Assembly: GCA_004151065.3 (NCBI GenBank)
Contig: NWUY0300003061.1
Coordinates: 1 to 21,277 of the forward strand
DNA length: 21,277 nucleotides
Direction: 5' to 3'
From: Larix sibirica
Lineage: Eukaryota > Streptophyta > Pinopsida > Pinales > Pinaceae
In this document: one piece after another, positions 1 through 8,790 of the stretch
How the letters are laid out: every line of letters starts with the position of its first letter
Position numbering within the stretch: position 1 is the stretch's first letter
Translations under genes and position numbers: made by a program
The notes under the pieces: model-generated
Database searches by the model: none
Told to the model about the DNA's origin: nothing
What the model saw: the letters and a program-made list of their open reading frames with translations, nothing else

Positions 1-1456
1 ACTTTTTAAGAATTTGGATAGAGTTTAGTATATTAAAGCCTTTGACTACAAATATTGGTATCATGGAAGCTTCTTTCTAATAGAGAATAATGATGTTGTT
101 GCAAATACGATTGTCCTCTTCTTAGTTGACCAAGGTACTCTACCTTTTTTTTAGCAAGCAATATGAGCACTGAAAAGGAAGCCAAAACCTTGTGTAGGGG
201 AGTGATTATGTGCTTTCTCCACACCAAAGATTTGTTTTATTTTAGTTTATTGTGCTTTCTCGATGTCGAATGCAATTCGCAATTTCACTTTAATATTGAA
301 ATCTAAAATTACGCTTTTATGTTTCAAAATTAACAATTTTGGAATCAAAATTCTCATTTTTGGAGTAGACAATTAACACTTTTGCAATTGAAATTTGCAC
401 TTTCGGGTTTAAAATTATTAGAAATTCACTTTAGAGCAAAAAGTCATAGTTTTGAAAACTAATATTCAAAATTTGAGAATTCAGTTTTGAAGTGCTAATA
501 TTAACATTTTCAATATTAAAATGCATGTTTTTCAATATAGATTTTGCTTTATTATTTGAAATCTAATGGAATTGAGATTTAAAGAAGTTTAGAAATGTTA
601 TGTAAATTTAAAGAAGTTTTAGGAATTTTTTTGGGAGACCTTGAATAATGTCTTTGTTTATATAAATGACATTGGAAATATCCACTTTATAAATTAGACA
701 ATATTAAGGTTGATTTGTACGATGTTTGTATGTTAATATTGAGTGTGCAACAAAAAAGTTTTTTGACATTTTGGAATTTTAATACAATTATAAATTATCT
801 TCTCTCTCCACAAATATACTCTTGACGATAATTATCCATATCCTAGACGGGTATATATTGATTTGGATTTTAACGATAATGGTGTCTTCAATTTGAAACA
901 GTAATACATACAATTTGATGTTCATATAGGAAACTTGTTTAGCCCCTTGATCCAATCTAAGAACAAAGGTTTGTGTAACCCATGAAGGATGATTTGGCCA
1001 ATGATGTGGTTGACCATAAATAATACCTTATAATTGGTCATCTGATGAATACATCCACCTTACTATTTAAAATGAGCTACATTGGCATAGGATATGTTTT
1101 TTAAATGCTAAATGCTAAATTCAAATTTATTTTATAATATAAAAGAAAACATATCAAATCCCCACTATTACACTTTCTTGCTATCTTAAGATACTATTAG
1201 CTTATCAACTAATCAATATTCTTTGATTCATTAATTTAGTAATTTACTCATTGATTTAATGATGTCAAACTTGACGATCTCACACCGGTAATCAATTTCT
1301 TACACCTATCAAAATGTAAACTTAGATTATTACCATAACACCAACTTAACTATTGTACCACGAGGCAATGCACCATATGATACTACTATATTCCCATTAC
1401 ATATATAAAATCACCACGAATATACTATCTTTCAATTAATTTTATATTTATATATA
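1..1456. other. AT-rich intergenic DNA, no gene seen
   Basis: No convincing coding frame, RNA gene or element end was found. Short open frames exist, for example on the minus strand at 33-227, but they have no recognisable domain and look like chance. Between about 264 and 560 the sequence has a quasi-repetitive texture in which short motifs of the type aaattnncanttttggaat recur at loose 30-45 bp spacing. This could be the remains of an old minisatellite or simply low-complexity AT-rich sequence. Homopolymer-rich stretches and Y/R alternation fit neutral plant intergenic DNA. Confidence 0.6.
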
Positions 1457-1786
1457 CACTAGCAATTGCCCAATAAGGTGCAAAGGTACACCAATGAAAA
1501 GAAATGTGAAATAAAGTAGATGTGATGAAATAGGATAATCACCGGTATAGGTTGGGATCCATCCCCATGATGATCTTATACTCAATGTCATGCAACTCGA
1601 TGGCTCTTTTTTTTTGCTTGTAAGGCCACCATGTTCGTTGTATGATGGACTCTCAATTGTGTATGCATGGTGTTTTTTTGGGATGGTTTAAACATATGGA
1701 TACTTCCGTAGATGGGAAACCCAATTTTGAGCTTTGCTAGTACTTGTGGACACTGCTCGACAAAGTCAAATGCTTTTCCTTCATAC
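1457..1786 (+). repeat. Left arm of foldback
   Basis: This arm runs from the outer CACTAGCAATTGCC to the inner TGCTTTTCCTTCAT. It pairs with 1984-2321 in inverted orientation. It carries a long T run near 1606-1614 that the other arm lacks. Confidence 0.65.
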
Positions 1787-1983
1787 AGTCACGACAGTTT
1801 GCTTTTTATGTAACAAGGGAAATATTCTAGAACAAAAATAACACCATTTTTTAGAATACAAATAAATTATGCCTTTCACCATATTTGTTAGAATGGAAAC
1901 ACAACTCAGAAACTCGGAACAATTCCAGGGCCCCATAAAATTAAACGTCGTGGAGTACATAATATTTTTGAGGAAAAACAATG

Positions 1984-2321
1984 GATGAAGGCAAAGCATT
2001 GGAGCTTGGGAAGCAGCGTCCACAAGTACCGACGAAGCTCAAAACTGGGTTGGCCATCTACTAAAATATGCATATGTTTAAACCATCCCAAAAAACACTA
2101 TGTGTACATAATTGAGAGTCCATGATACAACAAACATGGCGGATTTAGACCCAAGCATTAACAAAGAGTTATCAAGTTGTGTGATGTTGGGTGTAAAATC
2201 ATCATGGGGTTGGATCCCAACCTATACCAGTGATTATTTATTCTACTTCATCGCATATAATTTACTTCCATCTTTTTTTCCTTTCGGAGTACCTTTGCAT
2301 TTTCCGGGGCAATTGCAAGTT
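1984..2321 (-). repeat. Right arm of foldback
   Basis: This is the inverted partner of 1457-1786. It begins at GATGAAGGCAAAGC (complement of the left inner edge) and ends at GGGGCAATTGCAAGTT. It differs from the left arm by scattered substitutions and small indels, which indicates age. Confidence 0.65.
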
Positions 2322-2392
2322 ACAATGCATGAGGTATGAAAAGCCTCATTTTCCTCAAATACTTCCCAACCCCTTTATCAAAATCCTCAAAA

Positions 2393-2730
2393 GTGGCTAG
2401 ATCCACGAATCAATATAACCCCTTTTACCACTTATAACCAACTCATATTGGCCAAAAACACATTTACAATTTACAATTTTCAAAACTCCTCAAAGTGGTT
2501 GGATCCATGAATAAATATAACCTCTTTTACCAATTATAACCAAGTCATAGTGATAAAAACAAATTTTCAATAAGGCCCAATTTCAATTTTCGTTAGAGTG
2601 GTTGGATACACGAATCAATTTAGCCCCTTTTTCCACTTATAACCGACTCATAGTGTTCAAAAAACACATTTACAATTTACAATTTTCAACGAGGCCCAAT
2701 TTCAATTTTCCTTAGAGTGGTTGGATCTAC
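2393..2730 (+). repeat. Degenerate tandem repeat, about 102-119 bp units
   Basis: Units begin with GTGGYTRGATCCAYGAAT-like sequence at 2393, 2495, 2598 and, truncated, 2717. Each continues with an ATAACC..TTTTACCACTTATAACC block and an ACAATTTTCAA block. Unit lengths are 102, 103 and 119 bp. The third is longer because it has both the ACATTTACAATTTACAATTTTC segment of unit 1 and the AAGGCCCAATTTCAATTTTC segment of unit 2. There is no coding potential. The array sits between the foldback and the open frame at 2748. Confidence 0.7.
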
Positions 2731-2747
2731 TTTACTTTTTAAATAAA

Positions 2748-3116
2748 ATGCTCAAAGCCCCCTTTTTACAAATTCTTCGAAATGTGGATGAGCGGCTAAG
2801 TCAATATCGTAAAAGCTTCCAACGAACTGCACAAAACAAGTTCAAAGAAGACAACCCCAACGAATTTAGTTTGAATGCGCTTGAAGTATTTGACCACGTC
2901 ATCACGAATGGAGTAACTATGTTCCGTGCTCATAATGTCATGTCCAACAAACACACCTCAACATTCAAGGCACTCTCGCAGTCATACGAAGACAATTCGG
3001 GCACCCCTTCTCTTGACCTCGTGAAATGGATGGGGGCCATATGTCAATCGAATGCTGGAGAAAATCAACATTCACCCAAAGACGGGGACGACAGATTGGG
3101 TGAATCTTCGCGTTGA
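2748..3116 (+). CDS. Hypothetical ORF, 122 codons, likely a gene fragment
   Basis: From the first ATG (2748) the frame is open for 122 codons to a TGA at 3114-3116. It stays open upstream to the end of the tandem repeat, so the true start is unknown. The base composition is visibly less AT-rich than the flanks, and codon choice looks gene-like. The predicted protein is hydrophilic, mixed-charge and probably soluble. It includes QYRKSFQRTAQNKF and FDHVITNGVTMFRAH segments and a charged tail ending GESSR. No signal peptide, membrane segment or known motif is visible, and I do not recognise the family. It may be a 3' exon or captured fragment of a host or transposon gene. No promoter or polyadenylation signal could be supported. 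Whether it is expressed or real is uncertain. Confidence 0.3.
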   Translation: MLKAPFLQILRNVDERLSQYRKSFQRTAQNKFKEDNPNEFSLNALEVFDHVITNGVTMFRAHNVMSNKHTSTFKALSQSYEDNSGTPSLDLVKWMGAICQSNAGENQHSPKDGDDRLGESSR

Positions 3117-3174
3117 TGTATTATGAAGATTTGAATGCAAGCCATTCGGGTCATTACTATTAGGATCCATGAAA

Positions 3175-3545
3175 ATGAAACAGCTGCAAGCACACCCTTC
3201 TCTCTTGCAATAGTACCGCTCATCATTCCATAATATGTTACAATGAAACAGCCGCAAACACACCATTCACCCTGGCAATGGTACTGGTCATCATTCTATA
3301 ATATGCTACAGGAAACTCTAAATATTTCCCTACTTTCTAGCCTATGGTACTGGTCATCATCCAAATATGGTACTGGTCATCATCCAAATAGCTACTTTCT
3401 AGCCTATGCCACCAATGTGTTGTGCGAAGGGTTTTACTGTTGTGAAATCCGATCCAAAGAGCTAGTTTCCAGCTTCTGCCACCAATCTGTTGTAGTGAAG
3501 TGTTTTACTGTTCTGAAATATGATCTTAACAACCATACATATTCA
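3175..3545 (+). repeat. Nested short tandem duplications
   Basis: Three layers of duplication are visible. First, a 68-bp unit starting ATGAAACAGC at 3175 and 3243, about 85% alike. Second, TATGGTACTGGTCATCATCC occurs at about 3344 and 3366. Third, a segment of about 70 bp containing GCCACCAAT.TGTTGT..GTTTTACTGTT..GAAAT is repeated (about 3407 and 3477), and CTACTTTCTAGCCTATG also occurs twice (about 3330 and 3391). The open frame across 3243-3584 is explained by these repeats and has no recognisable product. Confidence 0.7.
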
Positions 3546-3639
3546 TGTCCAAATAATGATTTGCAAATGGTACTTTATTGCTAGAAACTGTTTGTATTGA
3601 GGTAGATTACATGAACTGTTCCAACAATTGAAAACTACG

Positions 3640-3885
3640 ATGATACACTAAATATAACAGCAAATCATGTCCCGATGTCAAAAATGTATTTTCACCACTT
3701 CACTAAAATTTTACGAAGAAACCTTTTAACACCCATGCAAAAGAAAGTGGTAACACTGAGTGGCACAGTTCAAATTTGCAATGACCCAGTAAATATGACA
3801 ACAAACCAATGTCCTGATGTCAAAAATTTCTTGTTACCCCCTCACTAAAATTTTGCAAAGCAACCTTTGAACACCTCTTAGTACT
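3640..3885 (+). repeat. Diverged direct repeat pair, about 140 bp spacing
   Basis: The block at about 3647-3735 (TAAATATAACAGCAAA..GATGTCAAAAAT..CACTAAAATTTT) recurs at about 3786-3880 with moderate divergence. The second copy overlaps the distal end of the minus-strand coding-like block at 3820-4390. Confidence 0.55.
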
Positions 3886-4390
3886 GAAATCCGCACGCCA
3901 AACTTTTTGAGTTTTTGCCAAAATTGTGTAAAGTTTGCCTAGCCTCTTGATAGCTTCAATCTCAACCTGATATATGTTGGGGAAGCTCTTCAACTTCCTT
4001 TAACAAAATCAGCTGACTTGCAAAAGCATTCGCAGCAGGAAGTTCCTGTAGTAAAAGCATTACAATTTGCAACATATTTGCTACAAGAATTTTGAATTTC
4101 AGTAAGAAGTTCTACATTCGGACGCTGCATTAGCTCAGATATTCCTCCATGCTATGGTTACATTCCCATTAGATCTAGTGAGCTTTGCATATATTCCCAT
4201 CTTTCCAAAACTTGAAATCTACATTACTACTCCCTTATTTTCGTATGAGAATCTTCAAGTGATCCTACCGAGATATTTGACCTTTTGCCATTTCTGGATC
4301 AATTCGCCAAAGCCTCATGTATTTGCGTTAACCTGGTTAGTTTCTCTTCATCTCAAACCTTTAACTTGGGCAAGCGGCAAATTACCTTGT
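3820..4390 (-). pseudogene. Eroded coding-like block, family uncertain
   Basis: Read on the minus strand from about 4385 to 3820, successive open stretches in shifting frames give protein-like, helix-rich sequence. In order I read DEEKLTRLTQIHEALAN, NISVGSLEDSHTKIRE, FQVLERWEYMQSSLDLMG, ISELMQRPNVELLTEIQ, LLLQELPAANAFASQLI, then VEIEAIKRLGKLYTILAKTQ, with a last stretch ending VTRNF before a TGA at about 3820. Two or three frameshifts and several stops separate them. The pattern of short amphipathic helices spaced by L-P-x-x-x-x-E/L loosely recalls PLU-1-like regions of KDM5-type demethylases, but that is a weak impression and not an assignment. It is a dead fragment with no start, promoter or intact frame, either captured or a decayed paralogue. 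Confidence 0.35.
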
Positions 4391-4983
4391 CAATTTATAC
4401 AAAAGCCTTTTTTCTCAAAATTTTAAAGATTTTATTGCTTTTTATTTTTCTAAGCTCTTAAGTTGAAACTTCGAGTAAAACCAAGCACAAGTGTCGGCAA
4501 ACCAGCAACCATGATCGAACACAAAGTGTTCAAAGTGAGCCAAATTCCACAAGTCTATATGGTCTACATCTCTCGTCGGCGACTAAATACAAGTTCATGG
4601 TATATCAAAGCGTGATATCACACCTCCTCATGCATATGGGATAAACTCCATTGATATCCAAAGCAGGCATCCGACTCATTGACCATGCCAAGCATCCACA
4701 CCAAGAGCAAAAGAGATCACCCAGGTGCCACCAGTCCTTTACATCGAGTTCCCATGAAAGTCATTCAAGTGATTCAATCATCAAATAGCGCTAAGGGACA
4801 CCTTCAGGAATGTGTGCCAGTTCTTCTCTGGTTGTTCGGGTTTTTTTTGGCTAAGAAGCATTGGGAAATTTATTCTACGTTTTATATATTGAAGAAATAA
4901 GAAGCCGCAAAGATGGCCAACATTTCATTTACAATAGTAACACGAACTTGTAGTCGTTGTAGCACAAGGAAGAAGAGCACTCT
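4391..4983. other. Intergenic, nothing supported
   Basis: One plus-strand open frame (about 4685-4900 from its first ATG) starts with MPSIHTKSKRDHPG and ends in a hydrophobic, T-run-encoded stretch. It has no recognisable domain and is not called. No element ends or RNA genes were seen. Confidence 0.45.
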
Positions 4984-5237
4984 GGAGGTCAAGTGTTTGT
5001 AAAGAAAATGGCAACTGCAGTGCCTTTGTTCTATGATATGGCTCATGCTTCTCGATATACTTGGAAACAACTAAAGGTCATAATGGACTGGATGTTTATT
5101 TGAGTTTAGTGGGTGATGTAATACAGTCAGTCACTACTTTAGATTCCTTTGAAGTTTGCGTGGACCAAATTTCCAACTTTCTTAAGTTGGCAGTCAAAAG
5201 ATTTTATCGAGAGGCAAAGCATTCAGAGGTAATTTAA
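4984..5237 (+). pseudogene. MAP3K-epsilon-like kinase C-terminal fragment
   Basis: In frame from 4984 the sequence reads FVKKMATAVPLFYDMAHASR then YTWKQLK. After an apparent one-base deletion near 5077 it continues from 5079 as HNGLDVYLSLVGD then SVTTLDSFEVC, ending at a TAA (5235-5237). From memory, plant MAP3K-epsilon (M3KE/Cdc7-like) proteins have in their C-terminal ARM-like region a conserved stretch of the form LPLLxDMAHASR..EQLR.HGGLDVYLSLL..SV.ALDS.AVC, which lines up residue by residue apart from the frameshift. The kinase domain is absent and the fragment is only about 80 codons. It is therefore a truncated, frameshifted copy (a captured exon or a retro-pseudogene remnant), not a working kinase. 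Downstream of FEVC the match fades. The family call rests on recall, not on a search. Confidence 0.5.
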
Positions 5238-5250
5238 CATCAAATAAGCA

Positions 5251-5463
5251 GTAGTTCCAATATTTCAAGGCATGAAAGTAGCTAATGGACCTTCGAAAGA
5301 GAGTTCAACATTTTCAACCTCAGATTCCAAATTTTTAGGAGGAAAACCAACAATCAAAGAATTAGTTCTAGATATGAAGGATTGATCCAGCACCTTGTTG
5401 GCATCCCAACAACTGCCTCTTGATTTTGTTAAAATAAAAGGGCTTCCATTAGAATTTTGTAAA
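5251..5463 (+). pseudogene. Unassigned coding-like block with one TGA
   Basis: This is one reading frame of 71 codons interrupted by a single TGA at 5383-5385. It reads VVPIFQGMKVANGPSKESST, then SDSKFLGGKPTIKELVLDMK, stop, then TLLASQQLPLDFVKIKGLP and LEFCK. Composition and Ser/Lys/Leu usage look like real protein rather than chance. It follows the MAP3K-epsilon-like fragment by 13 bp in another frame. The short link (frame 2, RGNLTSNKQ) could join the two as one eroded ORF with small indels. A GT-rich donor-like GTAAAT follows at 5459. I cannot name the family. It may belong to the same decayed gene copy as its neighbour or be a second captured piece. Confidence 0.35.
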
Positions 5464-6759
5464 TATTTATCTTTTGGTTTTCTTTCATCTTATCTTGCTT
5501 GATTTGATAGGTGATTTCATGACTTTCATATTGCTATTATTTCTATACTTCTACGTATTAAATCAAAAGAGACCAAGCCATTTTTATTATTATTAAAGCA
5601 TAGTGATCTACCTTATTTAAATGTCAAATCATTAAGACTATTTGCATTCTGTTTTCAGGCATCAAACACATAAATTTAGGTTATTAATAACTTTGAAATA
5701 ATAATTCTAAAAGGGGAACAACACAAACAAAATTGTTACTTTTGAATTTTTTGTGAAGAATAAAAAATATATTACAAATTTAATTCATTTTTCACATAAC
5801 AAGTTTAGAATTGGACCTATTATCATATGGTCAATACAGATCATTCTTTATTGATGGGCATTTTTTAAATAAATCAAAAAACCGCCAGAGAAGAGAGACG
5901 TAATGTGTGAGCTTTGCATTGTGTCACCATTAAATTAAATACAGAGTTTAACGCTAAGTCAACTACACCAAAGAATGGATTCTAGAGAAGATAAATTTCG
6001 CAATGGTTATATCAGTGTAAAATTTTATTAAAATATGATTTTATGATTTAGTGATTGCAGGTTCCATTTTTTTAGCTAACAAAATTAATAGCACCATGAA
6101 TTTGTCATGTTTTTAAGAGATTTAAGCAAAGATTCCACCGCATTATTAAAGAGAGATCAAATCGCCGCCCCCACAAAAAAACGCAGAAGCAGTTAAAACA
6201 GTAGATCTCACTTGAGATCGTAGCCTTCATAAAGATCCGGTTTTGATATAAAACAATGATTTGATTTTCTACGTGGAGGATAAACGTTCTAATTCATGAT
6301 AACGCGTCAAAGATAGATTGCCAACATCCAAATTTCTGTAAAGAAAATATATTAAAACCACTTGGTCATTAGGTTTGAGTGGGAGCTTGCCTTAATCTGC
6401 TGCACCATAAAGAGAAATGCCAGGAAGAAATTCCATTCACATCGCTAACCAATTTACTAAATTCCATATAACGTGTCTAATTCCGAGTGACGTATATCAG
6501 GTTATTGGTGCTCCATGCTACAAATTAGGGATTGAATTTAAAACACCAATTTCATTAGCACGCAAAGAGATACGTCCTTAGGTTTTCTATCTTCGACCGA
6601 TCGTAAAGGGAAAATTCTTGGTCTGGTTTACCTTTCATAATATTCTTACACCATTATGTATGAATTGCTATCTCATTTATATTTTGATTGGTAAAAAAGG
6701 CTAGCAAGGAATGGGATAAATTCAACACTGGAACAGTTACGACTTGATCTGGATGCCAG
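5464..6759. other. AT-rich intergenic, nothing supported
   Basis: No open frame of note, repeat pair or RNA gene was recognised. The sequence is AT-rich with many short homopolymers. A few GC-richer patches (around 6160-6240 and 6590-6620) have no visible structure. Confidence 0.5.
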
Positions 6760-6855
6760 CTTATAAACGAAATCAACGAAGAACGCGTAAACCGGATCAT
6801 CGATCAGAGGTTGGATAAGGAAAGAAGTCTCCAACAGAATGCAGAGGATTCGTGA
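6760..6855 (+). other. Short coding-like stretch, 31 codons
   Basis: The frame from 6760 reads LINEINEERVNRIIDQRLDK then ERSLQQNAEDS before a TGA. The amphipathic, charged composition is more protein-like than its surroundings. It is too short to assign and has no start codon. It may be a leftover exon or chance. Confidence 0.15.
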
Positions 6856-7075
6856 AAGACCTGTAGCTACAAATTAATGAAATTGTCGGGCTTAGAGAAT
6901 GATTCCTAGCAAACCGTGAAGAATTAGATCAAACGGTTTAAAACCTACTTCACAAATGGATCGATTTAGCTAGCTGTTTTCTCAAAAGATGAAGATCTGG
7001 GAGATTTTCAGGCCCATTTGAACCATATTTTTCCAGAAACTTATGTTTTTTGAAATTGCTTTGGGTCTTTTTGCC

Positions 7076-7083
7076 TATTTAAG
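7076..7083 (+). promoter_or_regulatory. Possible TATA box of an old LTR or promoter
   Basis: TATTTAAG lies within CCTATTTAAGTAGAGGCAATTCC, followed by a purine-rich stretch and, about 90 bp later, AATAATTTTTATTGAACA. That arrangement resembles the U3-R region of plant LTRs. No matching second LTR, TG..CA ends or primer-binding site was found, so this is only a candidate. Confidence 0.2.
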
Positions 7084-8341
7084 TAGAGGCAATTCCATTG
7101 TGGAAGGGAGGGGGAAGCGCTATGTAGAATGGAGGAATTGTCTTCTTGCCACTCTGTATTCTCTTTGTAATAATTTTTATTGAACATAGAAGGAGGCGTT
7201 GTCTTTCAACCAGTTTTTCTCTTGGTTAGTTATCTTTGTAATTATTTATGAAGCTGTAATGGTAAGCCAGAGATTGCTCAGTAATCATTTTCATGCAGTG
7301 AATTGTAATTAGCTGTGTTTTGTAAGATTTTTCATACACTTTGCACAATTAATTACAATTTGAATTTGATTATCTTGACTCATTTTCTATCTTTAAGATT
7401 TTCAGGTTTGATTGTTTAAGTGATTATGTTTTTCTGATTGCATAAATGGTTTGATTGAAGATCAACAATAATTTGTATTTGTTTATCTTTGCTTAAATCA
7501 CTGTTCTTATTCAAATGACTATTTATTTAACTTTGATTAGGCAAGTTAGTCATAAAACTTTCTTTTTATACATAAGAAATCCTAGTATTAAACTTGCTCC
7601 TGGATAGGATAGGTTATATTACACAAGTTAAATTAACATACTGCAGCAACGGATGTTTCAGTAGCCCTTAAAACTCTTTGTGGTTTTAGCAGCTGTTAGA
7701 CTGTTTGTTGCAGCTATTTAACAATTGTATCATAGATTAAGTTTGATTGCATTTTGGGATCTTAAATTTAATCAAATTTATATTAAGTCTAATTTTAAAG
7801 TCTCATTTGTAAGGAGCAAACCTATATAGGCAACAAGGCCTTTGTTCCTGCGAGAGGTCATTATTCCAAACACACAAAGGGCTTCTTTAAGCACTTTGCG
7901 TGAGCTACTTCTCCTCGTTGACGCGCGGTCACATCTGCCCATCAACACACCTTCAGGCAGCTTTTAAGCATTCAAAGGCCCAAAACCAGCATCGGTGATC
8001 AACTTCAAATTTTATGAATGAGGATTAATATTTGGGTTTACTTTTCTAGGCAGAGGATTGAAATGAGCACGTGATTGAAATGTCAGATAAGGTATTTCAA
8101 CCTGGGAAAGGGAAAGCGGTTGACAGAAAGAAGCAAATGAAGTATCCTGATGACTCTTTTGGATACTGTTCGAATAAAAAAACAATGTTGAATAATGAAG
8201 AAAACGTAAAAAATGAGAGGTACCAAACAAGAAGAGACACAAAGAATAAGATGACTAATTAACAGACAATAAAGTCAACCATTCATTCACTAAATTGGTT
8301 CAAAAACCAAAACATTCATCTTCTATTTTGTTAAATTAGCA
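7084..8341. other. Intergenic, no gene supported
   Basis: The stretch is AT-rich to about 7830 and more balanced at 7830-8000. A Lys/Asn-rich frame at 8080-8262 (60 codons from ATG) and an opposing Ser/Phe-rich frame are open, but neither shows a motif. Both look like chance in low-complexity sequence. Confidence 0.45.
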
Positions 8342-8790
8342 TTGAACACTGACAAATCCCATAGATGGAGCTTGGAAGAACCTCCATTGAAAGCTATTAT
8401 GCATCTCTTGTTCCATAAGAATAAGAGACCTAAGAGTTGGATGGTGCTCGAACATTTTCGGGCCTGGAGTCTTATCATCGAGCTGTCTCTTAGAATTTCT
8501 CCATTCCACTGGAATCGGTCCGCAAACAATGAATACTCTATTGCGATCAATCCTAAAATCACTGAGCCACACTACAACCCTAGGTTCTATAAGGTGAAAT
8601 GGGCCCGCAAACAACAATGAATACCCTACTGCGATCAATCGTAAAATCACCGAGCCACACTACAACAGTAGGTTCTATAAGGTGTGTTTCATCTTCTCTT
8701 TCTTCTAGCAAACAAAGTCCATCAGACAATCCTGAGCTACATAGCCTGACTTTATGAACCGAACTCTTGTTGATTGTCATCCATCTTAGC
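8342..8790 (-). pseudogene. Coding-like block with duplicated segment
   Basis: On the minus strand 8790 to 8580 reads SVHKVRLCSSGLSDGLCLLE then EREDETHLIEPTVVVWLGDF. Then 8610 to 8342, in another frame, repeats the last part as HLIEPRVVVWLSDFRIDRNR and continues with KMFEHHPTLRSLILMEQEMH and SFQWRFFQAPSMGF to a stop. The repetition of the LIEPxVVVWL segment follows from an 85-bp tandem duplication (8519-8603 and 8604-8692), which shifted the frame. Balanced composition supports former coding sequence. I do not recognise the family; no catalytic or metal-binding motif is visible. The plus-strand frame at 8342-8620 is a shadow. Confidence 0.3.
8519..8692 (+). repeat. 85-bp tandem duplication
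   Basis: Two adjacent copies begin CCGCAAACAA and end GGTTCTATAAGGTG, with period 85 and about 88-90% identity by eye. Shared cores include GCGATCAATC and GAGCCACACTACAAC. The second copy has a 3-bp insertion (ACA) near its start. Confidence 0.8.

Larger units (their letters stand above)
1457..2321. mobile_element. Foldback element with two long inverted arms
   Basis: The reverse complement of 1984-2321 matches 1457-1786 almost end to end. Shared landmarks include GGTATAGGTTGGGATCC, CCATGATGAT, ATGGACTCTCAATT, TTTTTTGGGATGGTTTAAAC and the inner TTCAT. By eye the arms are about three quarters or more identical, with small indels. The spacer is about 200 bp. The outer ends share GCAATTGCC; the left end reads CACTAGCAATTGCC and the right end, complemented, AACTTGCAATTGCC. 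A CACTA-like origin is therefore conceivable, but I see no clear target-site duplication and no transposase. Open frames across the arms (minus strand 1781-2091, plus strand 2112-2339) have no known domain. It is most likely a non-autonomous foldback or MITE-like element, or an old inverted duplication. Confidence 0.65.

Noticed and set aside
33-227. Minus-strand 64-codon frame
   Set aside because: It has no domain or motif, and the AT-rich low-complexity setting makes chance the best explanation.
1781-2339. Open frames across the foldback (minus 1781-2091, plus 2112-2339)
   Set aside because: They overlap the inverted arms and spacer, show no transposase-like motif, and are not conserved as frames between the two arms.
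3243-3584. Plus-strand 113-codon frame
   Set aside because: It is produced by short tandem repeats and has a repetitive, motif-free product.
4154-4426. Plus-strand 90-codon frame starting MVTFPLDLVSF
   Set aside because: It is antisense to the minus-strand coding-like block, and its hydrophobic content fits a shadow frame.
7000-7350. Complete LTR retrotransposon around the TATA-like site
   Set aside because: No partner LTR, TG..CA termini, primer-binding site or gag/pol was found nearby.
8012-8262. Opposing frames, Lys/Asn-rich on plus and Phe/Ser-rich on minus
   Set aside because: Low-complexity composition and no motif; they are complementary shadows of A-rich sequence.
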